Assembly: GCA_964485405.1 (NCBI GenBank)
Contig: CAZAJG010000001.1
Coordinates: 124,001 to 188,000 of the forward strand
Origin: CAKZNE01 sp964485405
GTDB taxonomy: Bacteria; Bacteroidota; Bacteroidia; Flavobacteriales; Schleiferiaceae
Reading direction: 5' to 3'
DNA: 64,000 bases
Below the pieces are notes generated by a model. The model made no database searches, had not been told where the DNA came from, and worked only from the letters and a program-made list of their open reading frames with translations. Both the position numbers and the translations under genes were made by a program. Shown piece after piece: positions 1 to 8,609 of the stretch. The number at the start of each line of letters is the position of its first letter. The stretch's first letter is position 1.

Positions 1-425
1 AACAAAATGGCCTCTAACGCACCTTGATCCGTCCAACGAGTAGTTGTATTGTTAGCTCGGGTAACCCCAACCTTTAAACCTCCAGAATTTGCCAGGTATA
101 CCACATGAGGTTGAAGTTGATACGATTTTTCAAACGCCAAGTCCCTATCCGCTACATTTTCATGTGCCTTACTTAGCTCTGGTCTTATAATACTTTCACC
201 CGCTTCCGGCTTCGTGAAAAAACAGTTTTTACAAAAGCCCATTCTGTACAAACTTGGGTATTCTAGCTTACAGGAGCCACAGAAGCGTTGGTTTAAAAAT
301 TTAATCTTTATCTTTTTCCCGATAAGTTCATTCATCTTAATAAAATCATTTTCAGTGTGTAACTGATACTCGATAGGGTGGGAAGAATAAGAAGACATTT
401 TATCAAGGGTAGAAATCAACTCCAT
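1..425 (-). CDS. DUF2797 family protein (C-terminal part cut by window edge)
   Basis: Reading leftwards from an ATG at 423-425 gives 141 codons with no stop before the window edge. The protein has a CGSC and a CKNC pair (about residues 49-69), a possible metal-binding knuckle. Further on are the HVVYLANSG and KVGVTR stretches and RWTDQGALEA, which I recognise as the core of the DUF2797 family of Bacteroidota. The function of that family is not established. The gene is divergent from the GH3-type gene at 471, with only 45 bases between the two start codons, so their promoters must overlap. Family call is from remembered motifs. Confidence 0.8.
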   Translation of the reverse strand, partial: MELISTLDKMSSYSSHPIEYQLHTENDFIKMNELIGKKIKIKFLNQRFCGSCKLEYPSLYRMGFCKNCFFTKPEAGESIIRPELSKAHENVADRDLAFEKSYQLQPHVVYLANSGGLKVGVTRANNTTTRWTDQGALEAIL

Positions 426-470
426 GTTGCTGAATTGTTTTATTTTTAAGACGGGAAAATACTATAAATT

Positions 471-2006
471 ATGATGCTGGATCTGGTTAATTCTTTCATA
501 AGCTGGCGAATGAAAAAGCGATTTCATCAGATTGAACTTTTCATGAAATATCCTGTAGAAGTTCAGCAAGAGTTACTTTTTAACTTATTGGAAAAAGCCA
601 GTGACACCGAATGGGGTAAAAAATATGGATTTGGCTCCATTTCGTCCTATCAGCAGTTCTCTGAATCTGTCCCTTTACATTTTTATGAGAGCATACAATC
701 GGATATTGATCGAGTTAGATCTGGTGAACAGAATATTATTTGGCCGTCTGAGATAAAATGGTTCGCCAAATCAAGTGGAACCACTTCAAGTAAAAGCAAA
801 TTTATACCGGTTAGTCAAGAAGCTATTGAAGACTGCCATTTTAAAGGAGGAAAAGATTTACTAAGTATTTATTGTAACAATCATCCAGACACATCCATCT
901 TTTCAGGAATGAGCTTACGGTTAGGAGGAAGCTCATTTATTAATAACGAAGCCAACAACTCTTACTACGGTGATCTTTCTGCTATCATTATAGAAAACCT
1001 TCCTTTCTGGGTAGAAATGAGAAGTACACCAAACAACAAGGTTAGCTTAATGGATGAATGGGAGGCCAAAATTGAAGCCATCACCAATATTAGCATTAAA
1101 GAAGATGTAAGCAGTCTTGCCGGAGTACCTTCTTGGATGCTGGTTTTGGCAAAAAGCGTGCTTAAAAAAACCGGTAAAGATAACCTACATGAGGTTTGGC
1201 CAAATTTAGAATTGTACATGCACGGAGGTGTAAACTTTGGTCCTTACCGTAGCCAATTTGAAGAAATTTTACCGGGTTCAAAATTTAGCTATCTAGAAAC
1301 TTACAATGCTTCAGAAGGTTTTTTTGGCATTCAAGACCTTACGGATAGACAGGAAATGTTACTCATGCTGGATTATGGGATCTTCTATGAGTTTATACCC
1401 ATGAGCCAATTCAAAGGAGAAGAATCAAAAGCAGTTCCTTTAGGGGAGGTAGAAGCTGGAGTGAACTACGCGGTTGTGATAAGCTCTAATGCCGGCCTTT
1501 GGCGATACATTATTGGCGATACCGTAAAATTCACCTCAACCAATCCCTACAGAATTATTATTACCGGCAGAACAAAACATTTTATCAATGCCTTTGGTGA
1601 AGAGATAATTATAGAGAATGCGGAAGCAGCTTTAAATGCAGCATGCGCTCAAAGCGGAGCAAAAATACTGGAATACACTGCGGCTCCTGTTTACATGCAC
1701 GGGGAAGAAAGCGGTGCGCATGAATGGTTAATCGAATTCAGTGCAAAACCTTCGAATCCTGAATTATTTCAGAAAATACTAGACGATAAACTAAAGGAGG
1801 TAAATAGTGATTATGAAGCTAAACGCCATAAAAACATGGCCTTAAAACCTCCTATTATTAACTACGCAGAAAAAGGTTTGTTTTACGAATGGCTTAAAAG
1901 AAAAGGTAAACTAGGAGGTCAACATAAAGTACCTCGACTTTCTAACAATAGAACGTATTTGGATGAGTTGTTAACCATGAACAACTCACTCTCAACAGCC
2001 GTATGA
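471..2006 (+). CDS. GH3 auxin-responsive promoter family protein (acyl-acid amido synthetase type)
   Basis: A 511-residue protein of the GH3 branch of the ANL adenylating superfamily, which activates a carboxylic acid with ATP and then couples it to an amine or thiol. The ATP-binding P-loop-like motif SSGTTSSKSKFIPVS lies at about residues 101-115. A second nucleotide motif, YNASEGFFG, starts at residue 278. WRYIIGDTVKF and GRTKHFINAFGEE mark the hinge and mobile C-terminal lobe. Length matches bacterial GH3 proteins (about 500 residues). The substrate in Bacteroidota is unknown; plant hormones are unlikely. The start is an ATG-ATG pair without a Shine-Dalgarno sequence, and the 3' end overlaps the next gene by four bases (ATGA), implying co-transcription. 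Confidence 0.88.
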   Translation: MMLDLVNSFISWRMKKRFHQIELFMKYPVEVQQELLFNLLEKASDTEWGKKYGFGSISSYQQFSESVPLHFYESIQSDIDRVRSGEQNIIWPSEIKWFAKSSGTTSSKSKFIPVSQEAIEDCHFKGGKDLLSIYCNNHPDTSIFSGMSLRLGGSSFINNEANNSYYGDLSAIIIENLPFWVEMRSTPNNKVSLMDEWEAKIEAITNISIKEDVSSLAGVPSWMLVLAKSVLKKTGKDNLHEVWPNLELYMHGGVNFGPYRSQFEEILPGSKFSYLETYNASEGFFGIQDLTDRQEMLLMLDYGIFYEFIPMSQFKGEESKAVPLGEVEAGVNYAVVISSNAGLWRYIIGDTVKFTSTNPYRIIITGRTKHFINAFGEEIIIENAEAALNAACAQSGAKILEYTAAPVYMHGEESGAHEWLIEFSAKPSNPELFQKILDDKLKEVNSDYEAKRHKNMALKPPIINYAEKGLFYEWLKRKGKLGGQHKVPRLSNNRTYLDELLTMNNSLSTAV

Positions 2007-2785
2007 AAATGGTTTTATTGCTACTCGCATTGGTTTTCCAATATAATACTGTGTTAGCGCAGGAAAAGCCCTTTTTCCCGATCAAAAATTGCAGCACATT
2101 GGCTGTGGATCAATTCCAATACATTTATTTGTGCAAAGACGAAGAAATCTACAAGTTCGATAACAACTTCAAGAAACTTGCCGCCTACAGCAACCCTCTT
2201 TTAAGTGATATTACCGCTATCGATGTTTCAAATGCACTCAACCCCATCCTATTTTACGGAGAAACTTACCGAGTAGTTATTCTGGATAATCGCCTAAACG
2301 AAAGCACAACACTCAACCTAATAGATTTAGGCTTTCCCGATCCTAAACTCGTTAGTGTTTCTGACGAAAAAAATCTCTGGATTTATGATCAAAGTAGAGA
2401 TAAAATCATTCGCTATCATATTGAAAATGGAAGGCAAACAAATAAAAGCTTAAACATATCTCAACTATTAGGAATGGAGAATACACCAACGCAGATGATG
2501 AGTACATTTGATAATGTGTTTCTTAATATTCCGGAAAAGGGCTTAATGATTTTTGACGCGACAGGCTCTTTTTTAAAACTAGTTGCTACTAAGCATATAG
2601 AAAGATTTCAAATTGATGGGAATCGCTTGATTTTTTTAAAAGAAGGCAAAATTCAGTTAATCGATCTAAAAAGCAATCAGCAGAAAACACTTAGTGAAGG
2701 ATATGAAGAGATAAACTCTTTTTATATATCTGGCAACAAGCTATATGTTTTAGATAAAGTTGGTCTCCAGATAACCAACCTCTGA
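2003..2785 (+). CDS. secreted beta-propeller-like hypothetical protein
   Basis: A 260-residue protein with an N-terminal signal peptide (hydrophobic residues 4-12, likely cleavage after LAQ at about residue 20). The mature part shows repeated short beta-strand segments of the form 'IYxFDNN', 'VVILDNRL', 'LWIYDQS', 'GLMIFDATG', 'IQLIDLKS' and 'LYVLDKVG', spaced about 40 residues apart, as in NHL or WD-like propellers. No catalytic residues are recognisable. The start overlaps the GH3 stop codon in ATGA, so the two are probably translated from one message. A periplasmic or surface location is inferred from the signal peptide only. Confidence 0.65.
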   Translation: MKMVLLLLALVFQYNTVLAQEKPFFPIKNCSTLAVDQFQYIYLCKDEEIYKFDNNFKKLAAYSNPLLSDITAIDVSNALNPILFYGETYRVVILDNRLNESTTLNLIDLGFPDPKLVSVSDEKNLWIYDQSRDKIIRYHIENGRQTNKSLNISQLLGMENTPTQMMSTFDNVFLNIPEKGLMIFDATGSFLKLVATKHIERFQIDGNRLIFLKEGKIQLIDLKSNQQKTLSEGYEEINSFYISGNKLYVLDKVGLQITNL

Positions 2786-2890
2786 TATATAGTTATTGGA
2801 ATGATTCCATGTCCATTCAAAACAGTAGATTTGTTGTCCTTTTTCCAGCAGTAGGATATATTTTAAAATCAGGGAAATAATACGAAAATT

Positions 2891-3505
2891 ATGCACATTG
2901 CAGTTTCCGGAAACATAGGATCAGGTAAAACTACTCTAACTAGAATGTTGGCCAAACATTACAATTGGGAGCCCCAATTTGAGGATGTGGAAGACAATCC
3001 ATACTTGGACGATTTTTATGAAGAGATGCAACGTTGGTCTTTCAACCTTCAAATCTATTTTCTGAACTCTCGTTTTAGACAAGTAAAGGAGATAAGGGAT
3101 TCTGGGAAAAATGTTATTCAGGATAGAACCATCTATGAAGATGCGCATATTTTTGCCCCCAACCTGCATGCTATGGGCTTAATGCCAAGTAGAGATTATG
3201 AAAATTACTTATCTCTTTTCGGCTTAATGGAAAGCTTTATTCAGGCACCAGATATATTGATCCATTTACGTGCTTCAATCCCAACTCTTGTTGACCAGAT
3301 CCAAAAACGTGGCCGAGAGTATGAGAATAACATTCGTTTAGACTATCTGAATAGGTTAAATGAGAGATATGAAGCTTGGATAAGCAGTTATGATAAAGGG
3401 AAACTCCTGATCATAAATGTGGATGATAATAAATTTGCTTCAGACCCTGAAGGAATGGGGGAAATAATCAATAGAATTGATGCTGAAATGAACGGCTTGT
3501 TCTAA
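2891..3505 (+). CDS. deoxynucleoside kinase
   Basis: A 204-residue enzyme of the deoxynucleoside kinase (dCK/dGK/TK2-like) family, which phosphorylates deoxynucleosides in nucleotide salvage. The P-loop GNIGSGKT is at residues 8-15. The QDRTIYEDAHIFA segment (about 77-89) carries the DRS/ERS-like motif with substrate-binding residues, and a KRGREYE lid-like stretch lies at about 138-144. Length is typical of the bacterial enzymes. It stands 105 bases after the propeller gene, apparently as its own unit. Which deoxynucleoside is preferred cannot be read from the sequence. Confidence 0.9.
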   Translation: MHIAVSGNIGSGKTTLTRMLAKHYNWEPQFEDVEDNPYLDDFYEEMQRWSFNLQIYFLNSRFRQVKEIRDSGKNVIQDRTIYEDAHIFAPNLHAMGLMPSRDYENYLSLFGLMESFIQAPDILIHLRASIPTLVDQIQKRGREYENNIRLDYLNRLNERYEAWISSYDKGKLLIINVDDNKFASDPEGMGEIINRIDAEMNGLF

Positions 3506-3578
3506 TACTTAAAAGAGCCAATTTGCGTTAGTGTTGCAAGCCAATATTTAACTCACTTACTTCTAAACCAACCTACTT

Positions 3579-4853
3579 TTGAAGCCATTGATAAAAGAAA
3601 GCTTAAGAGAGCAGATATACTTTTATAGTCTGCTGTATCTAGCACTAAGCTTGCCTTTTCAATTTTTATGGTTTCCTCCTACTCTTGGACTTATTTCCTT
3701 AATGTTTGCTTGGGTGTTTTCCTTTGATTTTAAAACAAAATGGCGACACTTTAAGCAAAATAGAACTTTACTTATCATCCTTCTTCTTTTTGCCATTTCG
3801 CTTTTAGGAATGACTTACACCTCAAATTCTAGCGAGGGTTGGAGAGATGTAGAGGTAAAACTTTCCCTGTTTTTAATACCTATCGCTATTGGGGCGTGCA
3901 AACCTTTAAAGCAGGACCAAATAAACACGATTGTTAAGGCATTTGCTTACACTGTTGCTTTGGCTGTTGCCGTTCTAATCGTTATCGCCTCCGTACGATT
4001 TAGTAGGGATGGAAATACAATGCATTTCTTTTATGGAAACTTTGCCTCGTTTAAACGGATTCCTACTCATTATTTTGCTTTATATGTAAACTTCTCACTC
4101 TTTATTATGGCGCGGCAATTAATAGATCGTATCCGAAAGAATAAAAAAAGTTTAACCATTGTATTTCACGCCATTTTATTACTCGTACTCATTGCATCGC
4201 TATACCTATGCTCAGTAAGAATTCAATTTATCGCTTTTGTGATTGGCTCTGCCTTGTTTATGTTTTGGCATTTCGGTAAAAAACTTAAAGCCTATCAATT
4301 GATGTTGTATCTATTCGGTGGATTGTTATTAATATCTAGCATAGCGTGGGTAATTCCAGAGTCGAGACGAAGAATTACCGAAACACTAGATGAATATTCG
4401 GCTTACCGGGGACGGGAAGAACAAAAGCAAATGAATCATCGTGTTTTCCTTTGGAAATATGGATGGGAAGTAGTTAAAGAGAATTTTTGGATTGGTACAG
4501 GTACTGGTTCTGCTAATGATGAGTTATACGAATATTTAAAGCACGAAGAAGCTAAGTTCTGGGATGGGAAAGGGACTTACACCCTAGCCAAGAAAAAGTA
4601 TAATTTACACAATGAATTTTTACAGCACTTTGCTACTTATGGGATAGTTGGATTGGCTATACTGATGCTTGTTTTTATACTGGCGCTAAATGCTTTACCC
4701 AACAAGCTTGAGTTTGTTGGTGCCGTTTTCTTACTTCTCACTTTTATTAGCTTCAATACGGAGTCTATGCTTGAAAGACAAGCTGGCAATCTCTTTTTTG
4801 CGTTCTTCTACGCCATCCTGTTTATCAATAAGGGGGCATCTACTTCTTCCTAA
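3579..4853 (+). CDS. O-antigen ligase family membrane protein (Wzy_C)
   Basis: A 424-residue polytopic membrane protein with about ten hydrophobic segments and a large polar loop at about residues 260-350 ending in NLHNEFLQHFATYG. That loop, with its conserved His, is typical of the WaaL/Wzy (Wzy_C) family, which ligates or polymerises lipid-linked surface glycans at the outer face of the inner membrane. The start is uncertain: the frame opens with a TTG at 3579, a second in-frame TTG lies at 3588, and there is no ATG until 3702. The first TTG overlaps a TACTTTTG promoter-like octamer (3574-3581). The 3' end overlaps the convergent methyltransferase by 14 bases. Confidence 0.8.
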   Translation: MKPLIKESLREQIYFYSLLYLALSLPFQFLWFPPTLGLISLMFAWVFSFDFKTKWRHFKQNRTLLIILLLFAISLLGMTYTSNSSEGWRDVEVKLSLFLIPIAIGACKPLKQDQINTIVKAFAYTVALAVAVLIVIASVRFSRDGNTMHFFYGNFASFKRIPTHYFALYVNFSLFIMARQLIDRIRKNKKSLTIVFHAILLLVLIASLYLCSVRIQFIAFVIGSALFMFWHFGKKLKAYQLMLYLFGGLLLISSIAWVIPESRRRITETLDEYSAYRGREEQKQMNHRVFLWKYGWEVVKENFWIGTGTGSANDELYEYLKHEEAKFWDGKGTYTLAKKKYNLHNEFLQHFATYGIVGLAILMLVFILALNALPNKLEFVGAVFLLLTFISFNTESMLERQAGNLFFAFFYAILFINKGASTSS

Positions 4854-5628
4854 CTACAAACAAGCGACTTACATAGCCGGAAGCGGCATGCTCTTCCTTA
4901 TAAAATTGCAAGTCACCATTGTAATCTGGTAAAGTTTGGTTGGTATAACTTTTTAGAACAATTTCTCCCTTCATTTCCTGAATCGCACTTTCAATGATTC
5001 CCTCTTCAATTACATGCATATCCATCTGAAAACCCGACCCAATGCCTATTAAAGCTAATCGTTCTCTGATCCTAACGGTAGATTTAAACTTTTGCCACAA
5101 ACTGAGCTTGCGAACATCTTTTACTGGAACCTGAAAAACACATAAACCATCCGTTTCTAGTACCCGAACCATCTCTTTTATAAAATTTAACGATTGGGGA
5201 AAAGGGATATGTTGTAATACAATTAAAGTTAGCGCAAACGAAACAGAAGCGTTACTAAAACCTTCTAAGCTTGCGGTTTGATTAAGTTTAAATTCTAGCT
5301 TATCAGAGAAGTCAGAATTATTTTCTCTACCCAGCAATACCATAGTCTCACTGGCGTCAATACCAACCACCTTTTCAAAGTAAGGATATAGCGCCCTTGT
5401 TAAGCGTCCAGCTCCACAGCCAAAATCGATAGCTGTGTTTTTACGTTTAACTTCAATACCTTCATTTTTTAATAGCGCAAGCACAGCTTCTACTTCCGAC
5501 TTTCCAGATTTGAAAAAGTCATCCGTATTCCATCGATCTCCTTTTTTTGATTTATCGGTTAAGATGGACCATAATGCATCATTCTTTGCTAATCCTTCCC
5601 AGTTTTTTACAGATGATTTATATCCCAT
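4840..5628 (-). CDS. class I SAM-dependent methyltransferase
   Basis: A 262-residue protein with a Rossmann-type SAM-binding domain. Motif I is AIDFGCGAGRLTRAL at about residues 67-81, and VVGIDASETMV (about 90-100) supplies the acidic residue that binds the SAM ribose. ALTLIVLQHIPFP follows as motif III/IV. This is the Methyltransf_11/25 type acting on small molecules or lipids; the substrate is not readable. It converges on the O-antigen ligase-like gene and overlaps it by 14 bases. Its own -7-like element (CAAAAATA, 5677-5684 read on the minus strand) lies just upstream of the hairpin at 5651-5676. Confidence 0.85.
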   Translation of the reverse strand: MGYKSSVKNWEGLAKNDALWSILTDKSKKGDRWNTDDFFKSGKSEVEAVLALLKNEGIEVKRKNTAIDFGCGAGRLTRALYPYFEKVVGIDASETMVLLGRENNSDFSDKLEFKLNQTASLEGFSNASVSFALTLIVLQHIPFPQSLNFIKEMVRVLETDGLCVFQVPVKDVRKLSLWQKFKSTVRIRERLALIGIGSGFQMDMHVIEEGIIESAIQEMKGEIVLKSYTNQTLPDYNGDLQFYKEEHAASGYVSRLFVVRKK

Positions 5629-5650
5629 ACTCTAATAATCCATGAACAAA

Positions 5651-5676
5651 AAAAGCCCCGAACATTCAGGGCTTTT
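5651..5676 (-). terminator. intrinsic terminator after the pyrophosphatase gene
   Basis: AAAAGCCC (5651-5658) pairs with GGGCTTTT (5669-5676) around a 10-base loop. Read on the minus strand, the stem is followed by a T-run, 20 bases after the stop codon of the pyrophosphatase fragment. This is a standard Rho-independent terminator. Confidence 0.85.
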
Positions 5677-5696
5677 CAAAAATAATAAAGTTATTC

Positions 5697-6539
5697 TTAA
5701 AGCATTAATGACACTTCACCTCCTATCTCCTGACCTTCTTCATTGCTCAGCATCAGTTTAAAAGAAGATTGAATTTCCGATCTACCATTTGCAGTTTCAA
5801 CAAATAATCTTGATTCAGGGCCTTCGTAAAAACCGTTCTCATTTTTTATCATTCTAGGGCTATATACAATGTATTTTCCTTCGCCCATGTTTACTAAGTT
5901 GTTTACACTAGCACCATCCAAAGTAATTACAACTTCATTTAAATTTCCTTCTTCATCTCCATAAAACTGAGAACTTTCTACAGAAATCTTTCTCTTATCA
6001 GTACCGTTTGTCATTACTATGTAGGAAGATTGTCCGAAGAACTTATAGTGTTGATTGGAAACGACCATACTCTCTGTATTCATTTGCCTAGCATTCATTC
6101 CCGTATGCCCTTCGGTATGAGCTCCGCCTGTATTTAAGTGCGGTGCAATTACCAAGGAAACGATAGACATTAGTTTGATCAAAATATTCATAGATGGACC
6201 AGAGGTGTCTTTAAATGGATCACCTACAGTATCTCCAGTAACCGAAGCTTTATGCGCTTCAGAACCTTTGTATTCCATTTTACCATCGATCTCTACACCT
6301 TTCTCAAAAGATTTTTTAGCGTTATCCCAAGCGCCACCTGCGTTTGACATCAATAAAGCGAGCGTAACACCCGTTAATAATGAACCAGCCAGCATTCCAC
6401 CTAGTGCAATTGGACCTAAACCAAAACCAACAGCCACAGGAGCAATAACGGCCACTAACACCGGAGCAATCATTTCTCTTAAGGCAGCGTTTGTAGAAAT
6501 CTCAACACATTTAGCTGTATCTGGCTTGCCAGTACCTGC
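5697..6539 (-). CDS. hppA: membrane-bound pyrophosphatase, C-terminal part (5' side lost in assembly gap)
   Basis: The 281 codons after the gap encode the last transmembrane part of a membrane ion-pumping pyrophosphatase. KCVEISTNAALREM, a helix pair ending in SNAGGAWDNAKK, and GDTVGDPFKDTSGPS are all hallmark motifs; the Asp/Lys residues bind Mg-pyrophosphate. About 130 extra C-terminal residues follow (from about GAHTEGHTG), a soluble tail with beta-strand character. Importantly, the KCVEIST-to-NAGGAW stretch is also present, in a clearly different version, on the other side of the gap. This fragment is therefore probably from a second paralogue, not the continuation of the 6550-8475 gene. 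With 10 Ns the two halves are also out of frame. Confidence 0.85.
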   Translation of the reverse strand, partial: AGTGKPDTAKCVEISTNAALREMIAPVLVAVIAPVAVGFGLGPIALGGMLAGSLLTGVTLALLMSNAGGAWDNAKKSFEKGVEIDGKMEYKGSEAHKASVTGDTVGDPFKDTSGPSMNILIKLMSIVSLVIAPHLNTGGAHTEGHTGMNARQMNTESMVVSNQHYKFFGQSSYIVMTNGTDKRKISVESSQFYGDEEGNLNEVVITLDGASVNNLVNMGEGKYIVYSPRMIKNENGFYEGPESRLFVETANGRSEIQSSFKLMLSNEEGQEIGGEVSLML

Positions 6540-6549
6540 NNNNNNNNNN
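6540..6549. other. assembly gap (10 Ns) inside pyrophosphatase sequence
   Basis: Ten consecutive Ns. Both flanks encode membrane pyrophosphatase on the minus strand, but the sequence before and after covers the same part of the protein (KCVEIST through NAGGAW) with different residues. The placeholder size cannot be the true distance. Confidence 0.97.
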
Positions 6550-8475
6550 CCAAGCTCCTCCAGCATTGTTTTGGAAAATTCCCATCAACACACCAGAAAC
6601 CGTGACTCCTGCTAAAAGACCACCAAGCATTTCTGCTGAACTGGTACCTTCAAACACACCTTTAAAACCAAAACCAATTAAAAGAGGGGTGATTAAAGCG
6701 ATTGCACCTGGCAACATCATCTCTCTTATGGAAGCCTGTGTGGAAATTTCAACACATTTTTCATATTCCGGCTGAGCCTTATATTCCATGATTCCTGGAA
6801 TCTCTTTAAACTGGCGTCTAACTTCATGCACCATAGCCATAGCTGCACGACCCACTGCCGCGATAGCTAAAGAAGAGAAAATGAAGGGAATCATTGCCCC
6901 AACGAATAACATGGACAATACCGGTGCTTTATAAATATCTATACTGTCGATTCCTGCAATACCTACAAAAGCTGCAAAAAGAGCCAGAGCTGTAAGTGCA
7001 GCTGAAGCAATAGCAAAACCTTTACCTGTAGCTGCAGTAGTGTTACCTACGGCATCTAAGTTATCCGTACGTTCTCTTACCTCTTCAGGAAGACCAGTCA
7101 TTTCAGCAATACCTCCAGCGTTATCCGCTATTGGACCAAAAGCGTCAATAGCTAATTGCATAGCTGTTGTTGCCATCATACCAGCGGCTGCAATAGCAAC
7201 TCCATAAAGACCTGCAAAAGAATAGGAAGCAATAATACCAGCGGCAAGGATAAGAATAGGAATCACAGTTGATTGCATTCCTAAGGCTAACCCACCAATT
7301 ATATTGGTTGCATGACCTGTAGAGGATTGTTGGATAATACTATTTACAGGCTTTTTACCCATAGAAGTATAGTATTCGGTAATCCAACTCATTAACGCTC
7401 CTACTATCGATCCAACCAGGATGGCCATGAATACATCTAGATCAGAAAACTCATACCCTCTAAGGGACATTGATTCTGGAAGCATCCAAAGACAAATAGG
7501 ATAAGAGGCAACCACCACCATAATGATAGAGGACCAGTTACCTAGATTAAGTGCCTTCTGTACTGAACTATTTTCTCCACTTATTCTTACGAATGCCATG
7601 GAGATAATCGAAAAGATTAACCCTAATCCAGCAATAAGCATAGGCAGTAAGATTGGAGCCATTCCTCCGAAGTCATCTACCGAAGCAATTTCTTGACCCA
7701 GTACCATAGTTGCTAAAATCGTTGCTACATAAGATCCGAAAAGATCGGCACCCATACCTGCAACATCACCTACATTATCTCCTACGTTATCTGCTATAGT
7801 AGCCGGGTTACGAGGATCATCTTCTGGAATACCAGCTTCTACTTTTCCTACTAAATCAGCACCAACATCAGCTGCTTTGGTGTAAATACCACCTCCAACA
7901 CGGGCGAAAAGAGCGATAGATTCCGCTCCTAAAGAAAAACCAGCTAATACTTCAATAGCTGTTTTCATTTCCGGGCCCGTCATGGCGGCTCCTTCTGGAA
8001 CAAACATCGTGTAAAAAACAATGAACAAACTTCCTAAGCCTAGTACGGCTAAACCAGCAACACCTAATCCCATTACAGAACCTCCAGTAAAGGAAACTTT
8101 TAAAGCTTGAACCAAGCTAGTTCTTGCTGCTTGAGTGGTTCTAACATTTGATTTGGTTGCTATACGCATTCCAATAAAACCAGCGAACGCTGAAGCTACA
8201 GCGCCAATAATAAATGCTATTGCTATAATCCAACTTGAATGCTCTACTTGAGTACCTGAGTAACCTAATAGTAAAGATCCCGCTACTACGAAATAAGCCA
8301 TTACTTTCCATTCGGCCTTCAAAAATGACATGGCTCCGTCAGCAATAAACCCTGCCAACTCACTCATTTTCTGATCACCTTCATCCTGCTTAGAAACCCA
8401 GCCTGATTTCACAACCATAACTAATAAACCTACTAAACCGAGTGCAGGCACTAAATAAATCATCCAATTATTCAT
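6550..8475 (-). CDS. hppA: K+-dependent membrane-bound pyrophosphatase, N-terminal 642 codons
   Basis: This integral membrane enzyme couples hydrolysis of pyrophosphate to ion pumping. The 642 codons contain most of the 16-helix fold: ADVGADLVGKVE and ADNVGDNVGDVAGMGADLF (pyrophosphate/Mg site), then GNTTAATGKGFAIASAA. In that last motif the Ala and Gly at the positions that discriminate K+ dependence point to the K+-dependent class. The usual gate Glu of helix 6 is absent (ADLFGSYVAT), whereas a Glu sits in helix 5 (LGAESIALF). I recall this as the Flavobacterium-type H+-pumping subfamily, so H+ transport is inferred. The reading stops at NNAGGAW against the gap, so the C-terminal roughly 90 or more residues are missing. 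Confidence 0.9.
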
Positions 8476-8523
8476 TTGCTGAAAATATTGATATACAAAA
8501 CATTAATTTAATCTCAAGGGGCG

Positions 8524-8553
8524 CAAAAGTAATTGAAAATCACTAATTCGCAA
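8524..8553 (-). promoter_or_regulatory. promoter of the pyrophosphatase gene
   Basis: On the minus strand TTG (8551-8553) is followed after 19 bases by TACTTTTG (8524-8531). This is an exact match to the Bacteroidota TTG-N19-TAnnTTTG consensus, about 49 bases before the start codon at 8475. Confidence 0.75.
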
Positions 8554-8560
8554 AAAACAA

Positions 8561-8586
8561 AAAACCACTCTAGTTAAAGTGGTTTT
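8561..8586 (-). terminator. intrinsic terminator after pdhB
   Basis: AAAACCACT (8561-8569) pairs with AGTGGTTTT (8578-8586) around an 8-base loop. On the minus strand a T-rich run follows. It lies 24 bases beyond the pdhB stop codon and just upstream of the next promoter. Confidence 0.85.
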
Positions 8587-8609
8587 TATTACTCATAAAA
8601 TACCTTTAT

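Noticed and set aside
965..1219. Open frame on the minus strand inside the GH3 gene
   Set aside because: It lies entirely inside a confidently assigned gene and its translation has no recognisable family or own signals.
5697..8475. Treating the pyrophosphatase as one frameshifted pseudogene
   Set aside because: Both sides cover the same protein segment with different residues; the paralogue or mis-join explanation fits better than a single broken gene.
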